A stretch of DNA of 64,000 nt from JAICYJ01 sp038212095 (GCA_038212095.1 JBBQUW010000014.1:1-64000), one strand, 5' to 3'; counted from the first letter of the stretch, positions 19,917 to 28,780 are shown. Notes: generated from the sequence alone by a model not told the origin. Made by a program: numbers and translations.

Positions 19917-21422
19917 CTACTCGAGGTACCCCAACCCGCGCAGCCGCTCCTCGACCTCGCGCTGCTCGTCGGCGCTGAACACCGGCTCGGCTGCCGCGGA
20001 GACTGCCGCGTGCTCGCCGGCGTCGGCGGACAGGCCGACCGCCGCCGCGACGCGGGCGGCGAAGTCGGCCAGCGAGATCTCGGGGCCGTCGCCGGGCTGG
20101 ATGCCGGGCCCGGCGGCCACGTACACCCCCTCGGGGCGGTGATCGCCTGACAGCCAGTCGGCAGGCTCGCAGATTTTGCGGGCGTGGGTGAGGCTGTAGA
20201 GCGGTGCCGCCTCCAGCAGCAGGTCGGGCGCCCGGTCGAGATGCGGGCCCGACAGCACCTCCTCCTTGCGCATCACGCGGGCGATCGGATGGGCGCCGGT
20301 GTCGGGGTCGGTGAAGGCCAGCAGCGCCGCCGCCACTTCGTCGCGCACGAGCTCGTAGTCGGCCGGCTCGATGGTGCCCTCCGGCTCGCGGCCGCGAAGT
20401 GCGATCGAGACGCCCTCGCCGGTGGAGGTGACGCTCGTGTAGGCGCGCGAACGTGACCAGTCCACGGGAGGCGTCGGCACAGCCACTCGGCCGTGCAGGC
20501 CGAGCCGGTCGTAGATCCGGCGTGCGATCGAGCGCAGTCGGCCCCAGGCCAGCAGCGACACCAGCCCCGAGCCGCGGCCCATGGTGAGCAGGCCGAGCCG
20601 CTCGAGCACGCGGTTCATGTTCAGCGCGCGGGTGACGGGCTGGTGGCCGTGGTCGGACATCAGCATCACCAGGTCGTCGCCGTCGACCCGCTCGAGCAGC
20701 GTCCCGAGCTCGCGGTCGAGCAGCCGGTACACGTCGCGCACGCGCTCCGCGATGGGTGATTGTGCGGCCGTCTGGTGGGCCGGGTGGCCAGGGTGGACGT
20801 ACTCCAGCAGGCAGTGCTGGATGCGGTCGGGTGAGACGAACACCATGCAGGCGGCATCCCACGGCTGCTCGTCCATCAGCCTGCGCATGGCCCCGGCGCG
20901 GGCGGCGGTGACGCGCTCGACGTCCGCGATCAGATCCAGCGGTCGGTGCCGGAATGTCGTCCAGGATCCGCCGTTGATCGGCCAGCCCAGGCGAGGGCCG
21001 GAATCGGGCGGGTGTGAGTAGGTCGAGCCCTGTGGGATCACGCCGCCGGCGATCACCACGCCCTGGATCTGGGGCGGGGGGTAGGTCAGCGGCACGTTCA
21101 CCAGCAGCGTCGCCTTGCCGGCGTCGGACAGCCGCTGCGGCCAAGTGGGGGCGAGGATCGAGCGGTACGAGACCGGCAGCCGGCGGCTGGCGCCGGGACG
21201 GTACTCGAGGATGTCGAACACTGCGTGCCCGGCCGGATCGCGCCCGGTGAGGAAGGTCGGCCAGGCCGCCCAGGAGTGGGAGGGCAGGCACGAGCGCGAG
21301 ATGCCACGCTGTCCGCGTGCGATCAGCCCGGCCAGGTTCGGTAGGTCACCGGCGGCCAGCAACGGGTCGAGGATCTCCCAGTCGGCGCCGTCCCAGCCGA
21401 CGATCAGTACGCGGTTGGCCAC
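19917..21422 (-). CDS. Alkaline phosphatase-superfamily phosphodiesterase-like protein
   Basis: About 501 residues of the nucleotide pyrophosphatase/phosphodiesterase type. Metal-site pieces are visible: VLIVGWDGADW near the N-terminus, PSHSWAAWPTFLTG (nucleophile region, Ser/Thr), SPDRIQHC and MLMSDHGHQP (Asp-His metal ligands). No signal peptide is seen. Members act on phospholipid or glycan phosphodiesters, or transfer phospho-groups to glycans. Start chosen at GTG 21422, which has a -10-like TAAGGT seven bases upstream; GTG 21431 is the alternative. Confidence 0.85.
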   Translation of the reverse strand: MANRVLIVGWDGADWEILDPLLAAGDLPNLAGLIARGQRGISRSCLPSHSWAAWPTFLTGRDPAGHAVFDILEYRPGASRRLPVSYRSILAPTWPQRLSDAGKATLLVNVPLTYPPPQIQGVVIAGGVIPQGSTYSHPPDSGPRLGWPINGGSWTTFRHRPLDLIADVERVTAARAGAMRRLMDEQPWDAACMVFVSPDRIQHCLLEYVHPGHPAHQTAAQSPIAERVRDVYRLLDRELGTLLERVDGDDLVMLMSDHGHQPVTRALNMNRVLERLGLLTMGRGSGLVSLLAWGRLRSIARRIYDRLGLHGRVAVPTPPVDWSRSRAYTSVTSTGEGVSIALRGREPEGTIEPADYELVRDEVAAALLAFTDPDTGAHPIARVMRKEEVLSGPHLDRAPDLLLEAAPLYSLTHARKICEPADWLSGDHRPEGVYVAAGPGIQPGDGPEISLADFAARVAAAVGLSADAGEHAAVSAAAEPVFSADEQREVEERLRGLGYLE

Positions 21423-21429
21423 GGGCGGC

Positions 21430-21435
21430 ACCTTA
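21430..21435 (-). promoter_or_regulatory. Putative -10 element for the phosphodiesterase-like gene
   Basis: TAAGGT on the minus strand lies seven bases before GTG 21422, fitting a leaderless transcript. Confidence 0.35.
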
Positions 21436-21455
21436 TCGGGGGTTCACCCATGTGC

Positions 21456-21581
21456 GTGCCTGGCAACGGTCGTCAGGCCGGTGCCAGGCACGATCGAGCA
21501 GGCGGCGAGCGCCCGCGTACGCCGGGCGACAACGTACGTGCGCGGACGATCGCCGGTCATGGCTCGATGGTGCCAGGCACC
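21456..21581. repeat. Palindromic intergenic repeat, GGTGCCWGGCACC family
   Basis: Paired elements GTGCCTGGCAAC (21456-21467) and GGTGCCAGGCAC (21480-21491), plus a solo full palindrome GGTGCCAGGCACC at 21569-21581. The same pairing recurs at 52982-53253. It fills the spacer between the divergent phosphodiesterase-like gene and argC. Confidence 0.75.
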
Positions 21582-21603
21582 GAGATCCGCGTTGTCAGGC
21601 ATC

Positions 21604-21638
21604 TGCATACTCATACTGAAAATGTGTATACTCATGCA
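21604..21638 (+). promoter_or_regulatory. Double ARG box (ArgR operator) before argC
   Basis: Two copies of the ARG-box pattern TGnATnnnnATnCA: TGCATACTCATACT (21604-21617, one mismatch) and TGTATACTCATGCA (21625-21638, exact). They are offset by 21 bases, two helical turns, the same spacing as the paired 18-bp ARG boxes with a 3-bp gap in E. coli. The second covers the -10 box and reaches the argC start, so ArgR would block initiation. argR is the fourth gene of the same cluster. Confidence 0.8.
21627..21632 (+). promoter_or_regulatory. Putative -10 element for argC
   Basis: TATACT lies seven bases before ATG 21640, predicting a leaderless mRNA; it lies inside the second ARG box. Confidence 0.55.
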
Positions 21639-21639
21639 C

Positions 21640-22557
21640 ATGACCGTGCTCACCTCCGCTTCACCAGCCATCGCCACGGCCGCGATCGCCGGCTCCACCG
21701 GCTACGCCGGTCGCGAGCTGCACCGACTGTTGGCATCGCATCCACGGCTGGCGGCGACCACGTGCACGGCCGACACACGCGCACTGGCTGAAAGCGACAT
21801 CGTCTTTCTTGCGCTCCCCCATGGCGCCTCGGGCGAGATCGCTTCGGAGCTGGCCAGTGCGCGGGTGCCGGTCGTGGACATGTCTGCCGATCTGCGAGCA
21901 GAGTGGCAGTACGGCCTTCCGGAGCTGCAACGGGTCGCGATCGCCTCGGCGGCCGCGATTGCGAACCCGGGCTGCTACGCGACCGCCGCGCTGCTCGCGT
22001 TGGCGCCACTCGCCGAAGCCGGCGTGATCGAACCGCACGTCGTCGTGGACGGCAAGTCGGGCGTCTCCGGGGCGGGCAAGCGGCCGACCGACGCCAACAT
22101 CTTCTCCAACGCGGCCGAGGGCATCGCTCCCTACTCACCGGTCGGCCACCATCACCAGGCCGAGATCGAGCGGCAGCTCTCGGCCCTCTCCGGCGCTGGC
22201 CAGCACACGGTCACCTTTACGCCCCACATGGCACCGTTCACGCGCGGTCTGCTGGTGACCGCGTACTGCCGCATGTCGGCGCCTGTCGCGCAGGCCGAGT
22301 TGGACGGCCTGTACCTCGACCGCTACGACGGCGAGCCCTTCGTCAGGTACGCCGACGGCGTCCGCACGCAGCCGCTGCGGTGCACCAACCTGTGCCACCT
22401 CAAGGCCTGGGCTGATCCCGAGCGGGGAGCGATCGTGATCGCCTCGGCGATCGACAACCTGGTCAAGGGAGCTGCCGGTCAGGCGATCCAGAATGCGAAC
22501 CTGCTGCTCGACCTCGACGAGGCGCTCGGTCTGCCGGGGGAGGCATCGTGGCTGTAG
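21640..22557 (+). CDS. argC: N-acetyl-gamma-glutamyl-phosphate reductase
   Basis: Reduces N-acetylglutamyl phosphate to the semialdehyde with NADPH, third step of arginine synthesis. The 305-residue protein has the NADP motif AGSTGYAGREL, the catalytic Cys in NPGCYATAALLAL, KSGVSGAGK and a conserved GHHHQAEIE block. Three in-frame ATGs exist (21622, 21634, 21640); 21640 is chosen because TATACT lies seven bases ahead and the ARG boxes cover the others. It overlaps argJ by ten bases. First gene of the ArgR-controlled cluster. Confidence 0.95.
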   Translation: MTVLTSASPAIATAAIAGSTGYAGRELHRLLASHPRLAATTCTADTRALAESDIVFLALPHGASGEIASELASARVPVVDMSADLRAEWQYGLPELQRVAIASAAAIANPGCYATAALLALAPLAEAGVIEPHVVVDGKSGVSGAGKRPTDANIFSNAAEGIAPYSPVGHHHQAEIERQLSALSGAGQHTVTFTPHMAPFTRGLLVTAYCRMSAPVAQAELDGLYLDRYDGEPFVRYADGVRTQPLRCTNLCHLKAWADPERGAIVIASAIDNLVKGAAGQAIQNANLLLDLDEALGLPGEASWL

Positions 22558-23735
22558 GCGCCTGCTTCCCTCGCGGCTTCTCGGCGGGCACTGCCTCCTG
22601 CGGTATGAAGCGAAGCGGCAAGGCTGACCTGGCCCTGTTCGTATCCGACCGTCCGGCCGCGGCGGCCGCCGTCTTCACCACCAACCGGGTGGTCGCTGCC
22701 CCGGTCACCGTCAGCCGCGCCCAGATCCAGTCCGGCAGCGCCCGCGCGATCGTGACCAACTCGGGTTCCGCCAACGCCTGTACCGGCGAGAGCGGTCGGC
22801 GCGACGCCTGGACGATGGTGCACGCGGCCGCCGAGGCGCTCGCGATCGATGCCGGCGAGGTGCTGGTCGCCTCGACCGGTGTGATCGGAGTGCCGCTTCC
22901 GATCGACGACGTCGTCATCGGCATCCACGCCGCGGCGGCCGGCATGGCTGGCACCAACGGCCGCCAGGCGGCGAATGCGATCCGCACCACCGACGCATTC
23001 CCCAAGCTCGCCCAGACCCAGATCGAGATCGACGGCGTGACCGTGCGGATCGGCGGGGTGGCCAAGGGCGCCGGCATGATCCGGCCCGACATGGCCACCA
23101 CGCTGGCACACGTCACGATGGACGCCGAGCTGCCGCACGCCACGCTGCGGCGCGTGCTCCGCCAAGCCGTTGCCGGCTCGTTCAACTCGATCTCGGTCGA
23201 CGGCTGCACCAGCACCAACGACTGTGTCTTCGTCCTTGCAAATGGCGCCTCCGGACTGGCCGTGGACGGCGGGCGGCGGGAGCGGTTGCTGGCCGCAGCG
23301 GTCGGCGAGCTGATGCTCGATCTGGCCAAGCAGGTGGTGCGCGACGGCGAGGGGACGACCCGCGTCTGCACCTATACCGTGACCGGTGCCATCAGCACGC
23401 CGGAGGCGCGTTCGGCCGCCCGCGCCGTGGCTGAGAACGTGCTCGTCAAGTGCGCGCTGCACGGCGGCGATCCCAACTGGGGCCGGATCCTGGCGGCGCT
23501 GGGCGCCGCCGGCGTGCACCTCGATCCGGATCGAGTGGCGGTTGCGATCGGCGGCGTGCCGATCGTGGACGGCGGCGCCGGCGTGCCCGACTCAGACAGC
23601 GACGCTCGGTCGGCGCTGGCGCAACCCGAGGTCGAGGTGGCGATCTCGCTGGGACTGGGCGCCGGGACGGCGACCGTGATCGCGTCCGATCTCTCGCCCG
23701 ACTTCGTCGAGTTCAACAGCGCGAGGACGTCGTGA
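22548..23735 (+). CDS. argJ: Glutamate N-acetyltransferase ArgJ
   Basis: Moves the acetyl group from N-acetylornithine to glutamate, closing the cyclic arginine pathway; some ArgJ also use acetyl-CoA. The 395-residue precursor has the self-cleavage site in GAGMIRPDMATTLAH, where the Thr after MA becomes the N-terminal nucleophile of the beta chain. Other family blocks: TNSGSANACTG, STGVIGVPLP, SVDGCTSTND and CALHGGDPNWGR. GTG start lies inside argC; its TGA overlaps the argB start as GTGA. Confidence 0.96.
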   Translation: MAVGACFPRGFSAGTASCGMKRSGKADLALFVSDRPAAAAAVFTTNRVVAAPVTVSRAQIQSGSARAIVTNSGSANACTGESGRRDAWTMVHAAAEALAIDAGEVLVASTGVIGVPLPIDDVVIGIHAAAAGMAGTNGRQAANAIRTTDAFPKLAQTQIEIDGVTVRIGGVAKGAGMIRPDMATTLAHVTMDAELPHATLRRVLRQAVAGSFNSISVDGCTSTNDCVFVLANGASGLAVDGGRRERLLAAAVGELMLDLAKQVVRDGEGTTRVCTYTVTGAISTPEARSAARAVAENVLVKCALHGGDPNWGRILAALGAAGVHLDPDRVAVAIGGVPIVDGGAGVPDSDSDARSALAQPEVEVAISLGLGAGTATVIASDLSPDFVEFNSARTS

Positions 23736-24406
23736 TCGTGGTGGTCAAGGTGGGCGGCGCCGCCGCCGGCGCGGCGGCCCGGATCGCGGCGCTGCGGGCG
23801 CGTGGCCGCGACGTGGTCGTCGTGCATGGCGCGGGGCCACAGATCTCCGCCCGCTGCCGCGCGGCCGGCATCCGGCCCCGGTTCGTCGACGGCCTGCGGG
23901 TAACCGACGCCGCGGTGCTCGGCATCGTCGCGCAGGCCGTCGAGGCCGAGAACCGGCGGCTATGCGCCGAGCTGGAGCTGGAGGGTGTCCCGGTGCGGCC
24001 GATGCCGGACGCGCTGGCGGCCGAGCCGTGGGGCGATGCAACGCTGGGCCTGGTGGGACGCGTGACCTCGGTCGAGCAGATCGGCATTCGCGCCCTGCTC
24101 GCCTCCGGCGTGGTGCCGGTTTTGCCGCCGATCGCCGGCGGCCTGAACGTCAACGCAGACCACGCCGCGGCGGCCGTCGCCGGGGCGCTGCGGGCCTCGG
24201 AGCTGGTGTTCCTGAGCGACGTCCCCGGAGTGCTCGACGCGCACGGCCGCGTGCTGCGGCGGGTCAGCGCCGCCTGCGTGCCCGGCCTGATCGACGCCGG
24301 CCACGTCACCGGCGGCATGATCCCCAAGCTGGACGCCGGCCTGGCGGCACTGACCGCCGGGGTGTGGCGCGTCTGGATCGGAGCTGAGACGATGGTGACG
24401 GCATGA
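23732..24406 (+). CDS. argB: Acetylglutamate kinase, short form
   Basis: Phosphorylates N-acetylglutamate, the committed arginine step. Amino-acid kinase fold: VVVKVGGAAAG at the N-terminus (usual KxGG), VVVHGAGPQIS, LNVNADHAAAAVAGAL and VTGGMIPKLDAG. At 224 residues it is shorter than the usual 260-300, mainly because the N-terminal helix that mediates hexamer formation and arginine feedback in some enzymes is absent, so repression by ArgR may be the main control. GTG start overlaps the argJ stop; it overlaps argR by four bases. Confidence 0.88.
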   Translation: MIVVVKVGGAAAGAAARIAALRARGRDVVVVHGAGPQISARCRAAGIRPRFVDGLRVTDAAVLGIVAQAVEAENRRLCAELELEGVPVRPMPDALAAEPWGDATLGLVGRVTSVEQIGIRALLASGVVPVLPPIAGGLNVNADHAAAAVAGALRASELVFLSDVPGVLDAHGRVLRRVSAACVPGLIDAGHVTGGMIPKLDAGLAALTAGVWRVWIGAETMVTA

Positions 24407-24861
24407 ACGATCGACACAGGGTGATCACCGAGCTGCTGGACGAGAACGAGGTCTCGACACAGCTGCAGCTTCAACGCCTGCTGGTCCGTCGCGGGCACGA
24501 GGTGACGCAGGCCACCGTCTCGCGCGATCTTGACCGGATGGGAGTGGTGCGGGTGCGCCGCCATGGCCGGCTGGTCTACGCGCTGTCGGAGGAGTCCGAC
24601 CTGGCGCCGTCCGATCCGGTCGGCCAGGTCGTGCTCTCGCTGGGGCTCGTCCGCACCATGGAGGCGTCGGGCAACCTGCTGGTGCTGAAGACCGGTCCGG
24701 CGAACGCGCACCCGGTCGCGTTCGCGTTCGACAACGCCTCCTTTCCCGAGGTCATCGGCACCATCGCCGGTGACGACACGCTGGCGCTGATCACGCGTGA
24801 TCCCCACACCGGCCATGACCTGATCCGCATGATCGAGCAGCTGCAGAAGGAGACACCGTGA
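24403..24861 (+). CDS. argR: Arginine repressor ArgR
   Basis: A 152-residue regulator with an N-terminal winged helix containing TQATVSRDLDRMGVVRVR (residues about 36-53) and a C-terminal oligomerisation and arginine-binding domain with GTIAGDDTLALITRD. It is expected to form hexamers that bind ARG boxes when arginine is abundant, and a matching double box stands before argC. It is coupled to argB (ATGA) and overlapped by argG (GTGA), so it is autoregulated if the operon is one transcript. Confidence 0.95.
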   Translation: MNDRHRVITELLDENEVSTQLQLQRLLVRRGHEVTQATVSRDLDRMGVVRVRRHGRLVYALSEESDLAPSDPVGQVVLSLGLVRTMEASGNLLVLKTGPANAHPVAFAFDNASFPEVIGTIAGDDTLALITRDPHTGHDLIRMIEQLQKETP

Positions 24862-26069
24862 ACGATACGATCATTCTGGCCTACTCCGGCGGACTCGACA
24901 CCTCGGTCGCGCTGCGCTGGCTGGCCGACGAGTACTCGGCCGACGTGATCGCGCTGCTGGTCGATGTCGGCCAGGGCATCGACGCCGAGACCGTGACCTC
25001 GCGGGCGCTGGCAGCAGGCGCCAGCGATGTGGTCATCGCCGACGCCCGCGACGAGTTCGCCGTCGAGTACGTGTTGCCAATCCTCCAGGCTGGCGCTCTG
25101 TACGAGGGCCGCTACCCGCTGGTCTCGGCGCTGTCTCGGCCGCTGATCGCCAAGCATCTGGTGGCCGTCGCCCGCGAACGAGGCGCGACCGCGGTCGCCC
25201 ACGGCTGCACCGGCAAGGGCAACGACCAGGTGCGGTTCGAGACAGCGGTGGCAGCGCTCGCTCCCGACCTGGCGGTGCTGGCGCCGGTACGCGACTGGGG
25301 CATGACCCGCGAGCAGGAGATCGCCTACGCGGCCGAGCGCCAGATCGAGGTGCCGGTCAAGTCGGGCGAGGCCTTCTCGATCGACCACAACCTCTGGGGC
25401 CGTTCGATCGAGGCCGGGCCGCTGGAGGATCCCTGGACGGCCGCGCCCGAGCACGCATTCGCCCTCACGATCGCGCCCGAGCGGGCGCTGCCGGCACCGC
25501 AGGTGGTCGAGGTCGAGTTCGTCAAAGGCGTTCCTGTCGCGATCGACGGCGAGCCGATGCGCCTCGTCCCGCTGATCGGGCGGGCTGCGGCCCTGGCGGG
25601 TGCCCACGGCGTGGGCCGGATCGACATGATCGAGAACCGGCTGGTCGGAATCAAGAGCCGCGAGATCTACGAGACGCCGGCGGCCGCCCTGCTGCTCGCC
25701 GCGTATGCCGGCGTCGAGGAGATGGTGTGCGAGCGTGACCTGGCCCACACCAAGCAGCAGCTCGCGTTGCAGTACGCCACGCTGGTCTACAACGGGCTGT
25801 GGTTCTCGCCGCTGCGCGCCGCCCTGCAGGCGTTCATGGCGCAGGTCACCGGCGCGGTGACGGGCACGGCGCGGGTCAAGCTCTACCGCGGCTGCTGCGC
25901 GGTGGTCGGCCGAACGGCCGCGGCCTCGCTCTACGATCACGGCCTGGCCACCTATGAGGAGGGCGACCGCTTCCAGCACGGCGCGGCGGCCGGGTTCATC
26001 CATGTCTGGTCGCTGCCGACCAAGACCTGGGCGGCTGCGGCGGCCAACGCCGATACAGTCGGGGTGTGA
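24858..26069 (+). CDS. argG: Argininosuccinate synthase
   Basis: Joins citrulline and aspartate with ATP. The 403-residue enzyme opens with the P-loop LAYSGGLDTSVALRWL, has HGCTGKGNDQVRFE and the SIDHNLWGRSIEAG block, then the C-terminal oligomerisation helix. GTG start is preceded by a good AAGGAG ribosome site six bases away and overlaps the argR stop. Reads through into argH with a four-base overlap. Confidence 0.97.
   Translation: MNDTIILAYSGGLDTSVALRWLADEYSADVIALLVDVGQGIDAETVTSRALAAGASDVVIADARDEFAVEYVLPILQAGALYEGRYPLVSALSRPLIAKHLVAVARERGATAVAHGCTGKGNDQVRFETAVAALAPDLAVLAPVRDWGMTREQEIAYAAERQIEVPVKSGEAFSIDHNLWGRSIEAGPLEDPWTAAPEHAFALTIAPERALPAPQVVEVEFVKGVPVAIDGEPMRLVPLIGRAAALAGAHGVGRIDMIENRLVGIKSREIYETPAAALLLAAYAGVEEMVCERDLAHTKQQLALQYATLVYNGLWFSPLRAALQAFMAQVTGAVTGTARVKLYRGCCAVVGRTAAASLYDHGLATYEEGDRFQHGAAAGFIHVWSLPTKTWAAAAANADTVGV
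26054..26059 (+). promoter_or_regulatory. Putative internal -10 element for argH
   Basis: TACAGT lies six bases before GTG 26066, inside the end of argG; may give extra argH transcript independent of ArgR. Confidence 0.35.
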
Positions 26070-27328
26070 CCGAGCCGCTCTGGAGCGGCCGCCTGTCGAG
26101 CGGCCTTGACCCCGCGATCCTCGACTTCACCGCCTCGCTCGCGGTCGATCGCCGGCTGCTGCCGCACGATCTGCGAGCGAGCGCGGTGCACGTGCGGATG
26201 CTGGCCCGCCAGGGGCTGATCGAGCAGGGCGAGGCGGATGCGATCGTGGTCGCGCTGGCCGGGATCGAGGTCGAGCCGGGCGCGGGCGACGAGGACGTCC
26301 ACTCGGCGATCGAGCGGTTGCTGGGCGATCTGGGACAGCGGGTGCACGCCGGGCGAAGCCGCAACGATCAGGTGCAGACGGCGATGCGACTGTGGGTCAA
26401 GCAGGCGTGTGGTGAGGCGATCGATGCCGTGCGCGGGCTGGCCTCGGCGCTGCTCGATCGCGCCGAGCGCGATGGCGACGCCGTGCTGCCCGGCTACACG
26501 CACGGCCAGCGGGCGCAGCCGGTGTGGCTTGGCCACCACCTCGCTGCGCACGTCTGGGCGCTTACACGCGATGGCCGCCGTTTCGGTCAGGTGCGGCAGG
26601 CGGCCGACGTCTGCCCGCTGGGCGCGGGCGCGCTGGCGGGATCGAGCCTGCCGCTTGATCCCGACTGGGTGGCGGCCGAGCTGGGCTTCGCGGCGCGGTT
26701 CGAGAACTCGATCGACGCCGTCTCCGACCGCGACTACCTGGCCGGGCTGTGCTACGCGGCGGCGCTCTGCATGGTGCACCTCTCGCGGATCGGCGAGGAG
26801 CTGGTGCTGTGGACGTCGTCCGAGTACGGGTTCGCGGAGCTGGACGACCGCGCCGCGACCGGCAGCTCGATGATGCCGCAGAAGAAGAACCCGGACGCGG
26901 CCGAGCTGACGCGCGGCAAGGCGGGAACGGCGATCGGCCGCCTGACCGGGCTGCTTGCGACGCTGAAGGGGTTGCCGCTGGCGTACAACCGTGATCTGCA
27001 GGAGGACAAGCGGGCGGCGTTCGATCAGATGGACGATCTGCTCGCTTCGCTGGCCGCGCTGACGGTGTGCATTCGTGGCCTGCGGTTCGATACCGCGCGG
27101 ATGGCGTCGGCGGCCGGCGACGGCCGCACCGTCGCCACCGACCTGGCCGAGCGGCTGGTGCGCGAGGGCGTGCCCTTCCGCGAGGCGCATACCCACGTGG
27201 CGGAGCGGGTGGCGGCCGGCGAACGATTCGACCAGCCGGGCGCCGCCGAGGCGGCGGCCGGGCGGCTCTCGCCGGAGGCGCTGTCCGCTCAGCTGGCCCG
27301 TGCCCGCTCGGCGGTCGCGGACCTATGA
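26066..27328 (+). CDS. argH: Argininosuccinate lyase
   Basis: Splits argininosuccinate to arginine and fumarate, last step of the pathway. Fumarase/aspartase-superfamily protein of 420 residues with HAGRSRNDQVQT, YTHGQRAQPV and the signature GSSMMPQKKNPDAAEL with the catalytic Ser. GTG start overlaps argG. The cluster order argC-J-B-R-G-H lacks argD and argF, which must lie elsewhere. Confidence 0.97.
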   Translation: MTEPLWSGRLSSGLDPAILDFTASLAVDRRLLPHDLRASAVHVRMLARQGLIEQGEADAIVVALAGIEVEPGAGDEDVHSAIERLLGDLGQRVHAGRSRNDQVQTAMRLWVKQACGEAIDAVRGLASALLDRAERDGDAVLPGYTHGQRAQPVWLGHHLAAHVWALTRDGRRFGQVRQAADVCPLGAGALAGSSLPLDPDWVAAELGFAARFENSIDAVSDRDYLAGLCYAAALCMVHLSRIGEELVLWTSSEYGFAELDDRAATGSSMMPQKKNPDAAELTRGKAGTAIGRLTGLLATLKGLPLAYNRDLQEDKRAAFDQMDDLLASLAALTVCIRGLRFDTARMASAAGDGRTVATDLAERLVREGVPFREAHTHVAERVAAGERFDQPGAAEAAAGRLSPEALSAQLARARSAVADL

Positions 27329-27410
27329 GCACCGGGCACCAACGTCACCCCGTCACCACCGGTAATCGTGCGATGGTGTCGACGGTTGCCCCGCGCCGGA
27401 GAGGCGATCG

Positions 27411-28658
27411 ATGAGCGAGCTGATGCTGGGCGGGGTGGCCGCCTCGCAGCTGGCGGAGCGGTTCGGGACACCGCTCTACGTCTACGATGAGGCCGAGCTG
27501 CGCCGTCGGGCGCATGCCTACCTGCGCGGTTTGGAGTCGTATCCCGGCGCCTCGCGGGCCGCGTACGCATGTAAGGCGAACGCCACCGTCGAGGTGATCC
27601 GGGTGCTTACACGCGAGGGGCTGGGAGCCGACGTCGCCTCGCAGGGCGAGCTTGCGGCGGCGCTGCGGGCCGGCGTCGCGCCCGAACTGATCGTCGTCCA
27701 CGGCAACAACAAGTCGCCGGCCGACCTTGCGTCTGCGATCACGGCCGCCGCGGACCTGGTGGTGGTGGATCACCTGCACGAGTTGGAGCTGATCGATCGG
27801 CTCGCGGGTGAGGCTGGCAGGGTGCAGCGAGTGCTGCTGCGCGTCACCCCGGGCATCGAGGCCGACACCCATCACAAGATCATGACCGGCCACCACGGCT
27901 CCAAGTTCGGCCTGTCAGCCCCCGATGCGCTTGACGCGCTCGATCTGGCAGACGCCATGCCGCATCTTCAGCCGGCCGGGCTGCACGTGCACCTGGGATC
28001 GCAGATCAACGATCTCGAGACGTACACGCGTGCCGTCGACTGGCTGGTGGCGCTGATCGAGGAGCACGGTCTGCGCGATCTCGGCGTACTCGATCTGGGC
28101 GGTGGACTGGGGGTCGCCTACGTCGAGGGCGATATCGAACTCGAGATCGAGCGGGCGGTGGAGGCGATCTGCGCGCACCTCACCGACCGTCTGATCGCAC
28201 ACGGCCTGCCGATGCCGGAGTTGCTGATCGAGCCGGGCCGCTCGATCGTCGGTCCGGCCGGTACCACGCTGTACCGGGTCGGTGCGATCAAGACCAGCGG
28301 CGACGGCACGGTCTATGCGGCGGTCGACGGCGGCATGTCCGACAATCCGCGGCCGGCGCTGTATGGCGCGCGCTACGACGCGATCGTGTGCGACCGGGCG
28401 GACGGGGCGCCCACCGCGACCTATGCGATCGCCGGCAAGCACTGCGAATCGGGGGACGTGCTGATCGACCGGATCTCGTTGCCCGAACTGCATACGGGTG
28501 ACCTGCTGGCGATTCCGGTGACCGGTGCCTACGCGGCGAGCATGGCCTCGAACTACAACCTCTTGCCGCGGCCGGCGGCGGTGATGGTGCGCGACGGCGA
28601 GGCGCGCTTGGTGCAGCGCCGCGAGACGGTGGAGGATCTGCTGGCGCGCGAGGTGTGA
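27411..28658 (+). CDS. lysA: Diaminopimelate decarboxylase
   Basis: PLP enzyme making lysine from meso-diaminopimelate. Fold-type III barrel with the PLP Lys in YACKAN (about residue 53), HGNNK, HVHLGSQI, the GGGLGVAY loop, EPGRSIVGPAGT and the C-terminal active-site Cys block HCESGDVL; 415 residues is normal. A strong GGAGAGG ribosome site lies six bases before ATG 27411. The 82-base gap from argH suggests an independent or readthrough unit. Confidence 0.96.
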   Translation: MSELMLGGVAASQLAERFGTPLYVYDEAELRRRAHAYLRGLESYPGASRAAYACKANATVEVIRVLTREGLGADVASQGELAAALRAGVAPELIVVHGNNKSPADLASAITAAADLVVVDHLHELELIDRLAGEAGRVQRVLLRVTPGIEADTHHKIMTGHHGSKFGLSAPDALDALDLADAMPHLQPAGLHVHLGSQINDLETYTRAVDWLVALIEEHGLRDLGVLDLGGGLGVAYVEGDIELEIERAVEAICAHLTDRLIAHGLPMPELLIEPGRSIVGPAGTTLYRVGAIKTSGDGTVYAAVDGGMSDNPRPALYGARYDAIVCDRADGAPTATYAIAGKHCESGDVLIDRISLPELHTGDLLAIPVTGAYAASMASNYNLLPRPAAVMVRDGEARLVQRRETVEDLLAREV

Positions 28659-28697
28659 GGAGTTTTCGCCCGGCGCGCGGCGGGTATCGCGCAGTGA

Positions 28698-28710
28698 GGG
28701 GTCTGGACCC
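28698..28710 (-). repeat. Degenerate inverted copy of the GGGGTCWGACCCC repeat
   Basis: TGAGGGGTCTGGACCC around 28695-28710 is the reverse complement of the other copies with one base inserted. Confidence 0.6.
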
Positions 28711-28780
28711 GCGGCGCGGGGTCTCACCGATCCCAGTGGGCGATCGCGACGTACTGGTCTCGACGCGGCGAGACGCCTGT

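Noticed and set aside
22548..23735. Inactive ArgJ because of the unusual MATTLAH around the cleavage site
   Set aside because: The Ala-Thr cleavage bond is intact; only the residue after the nucleophilic Thr differs from the common form.
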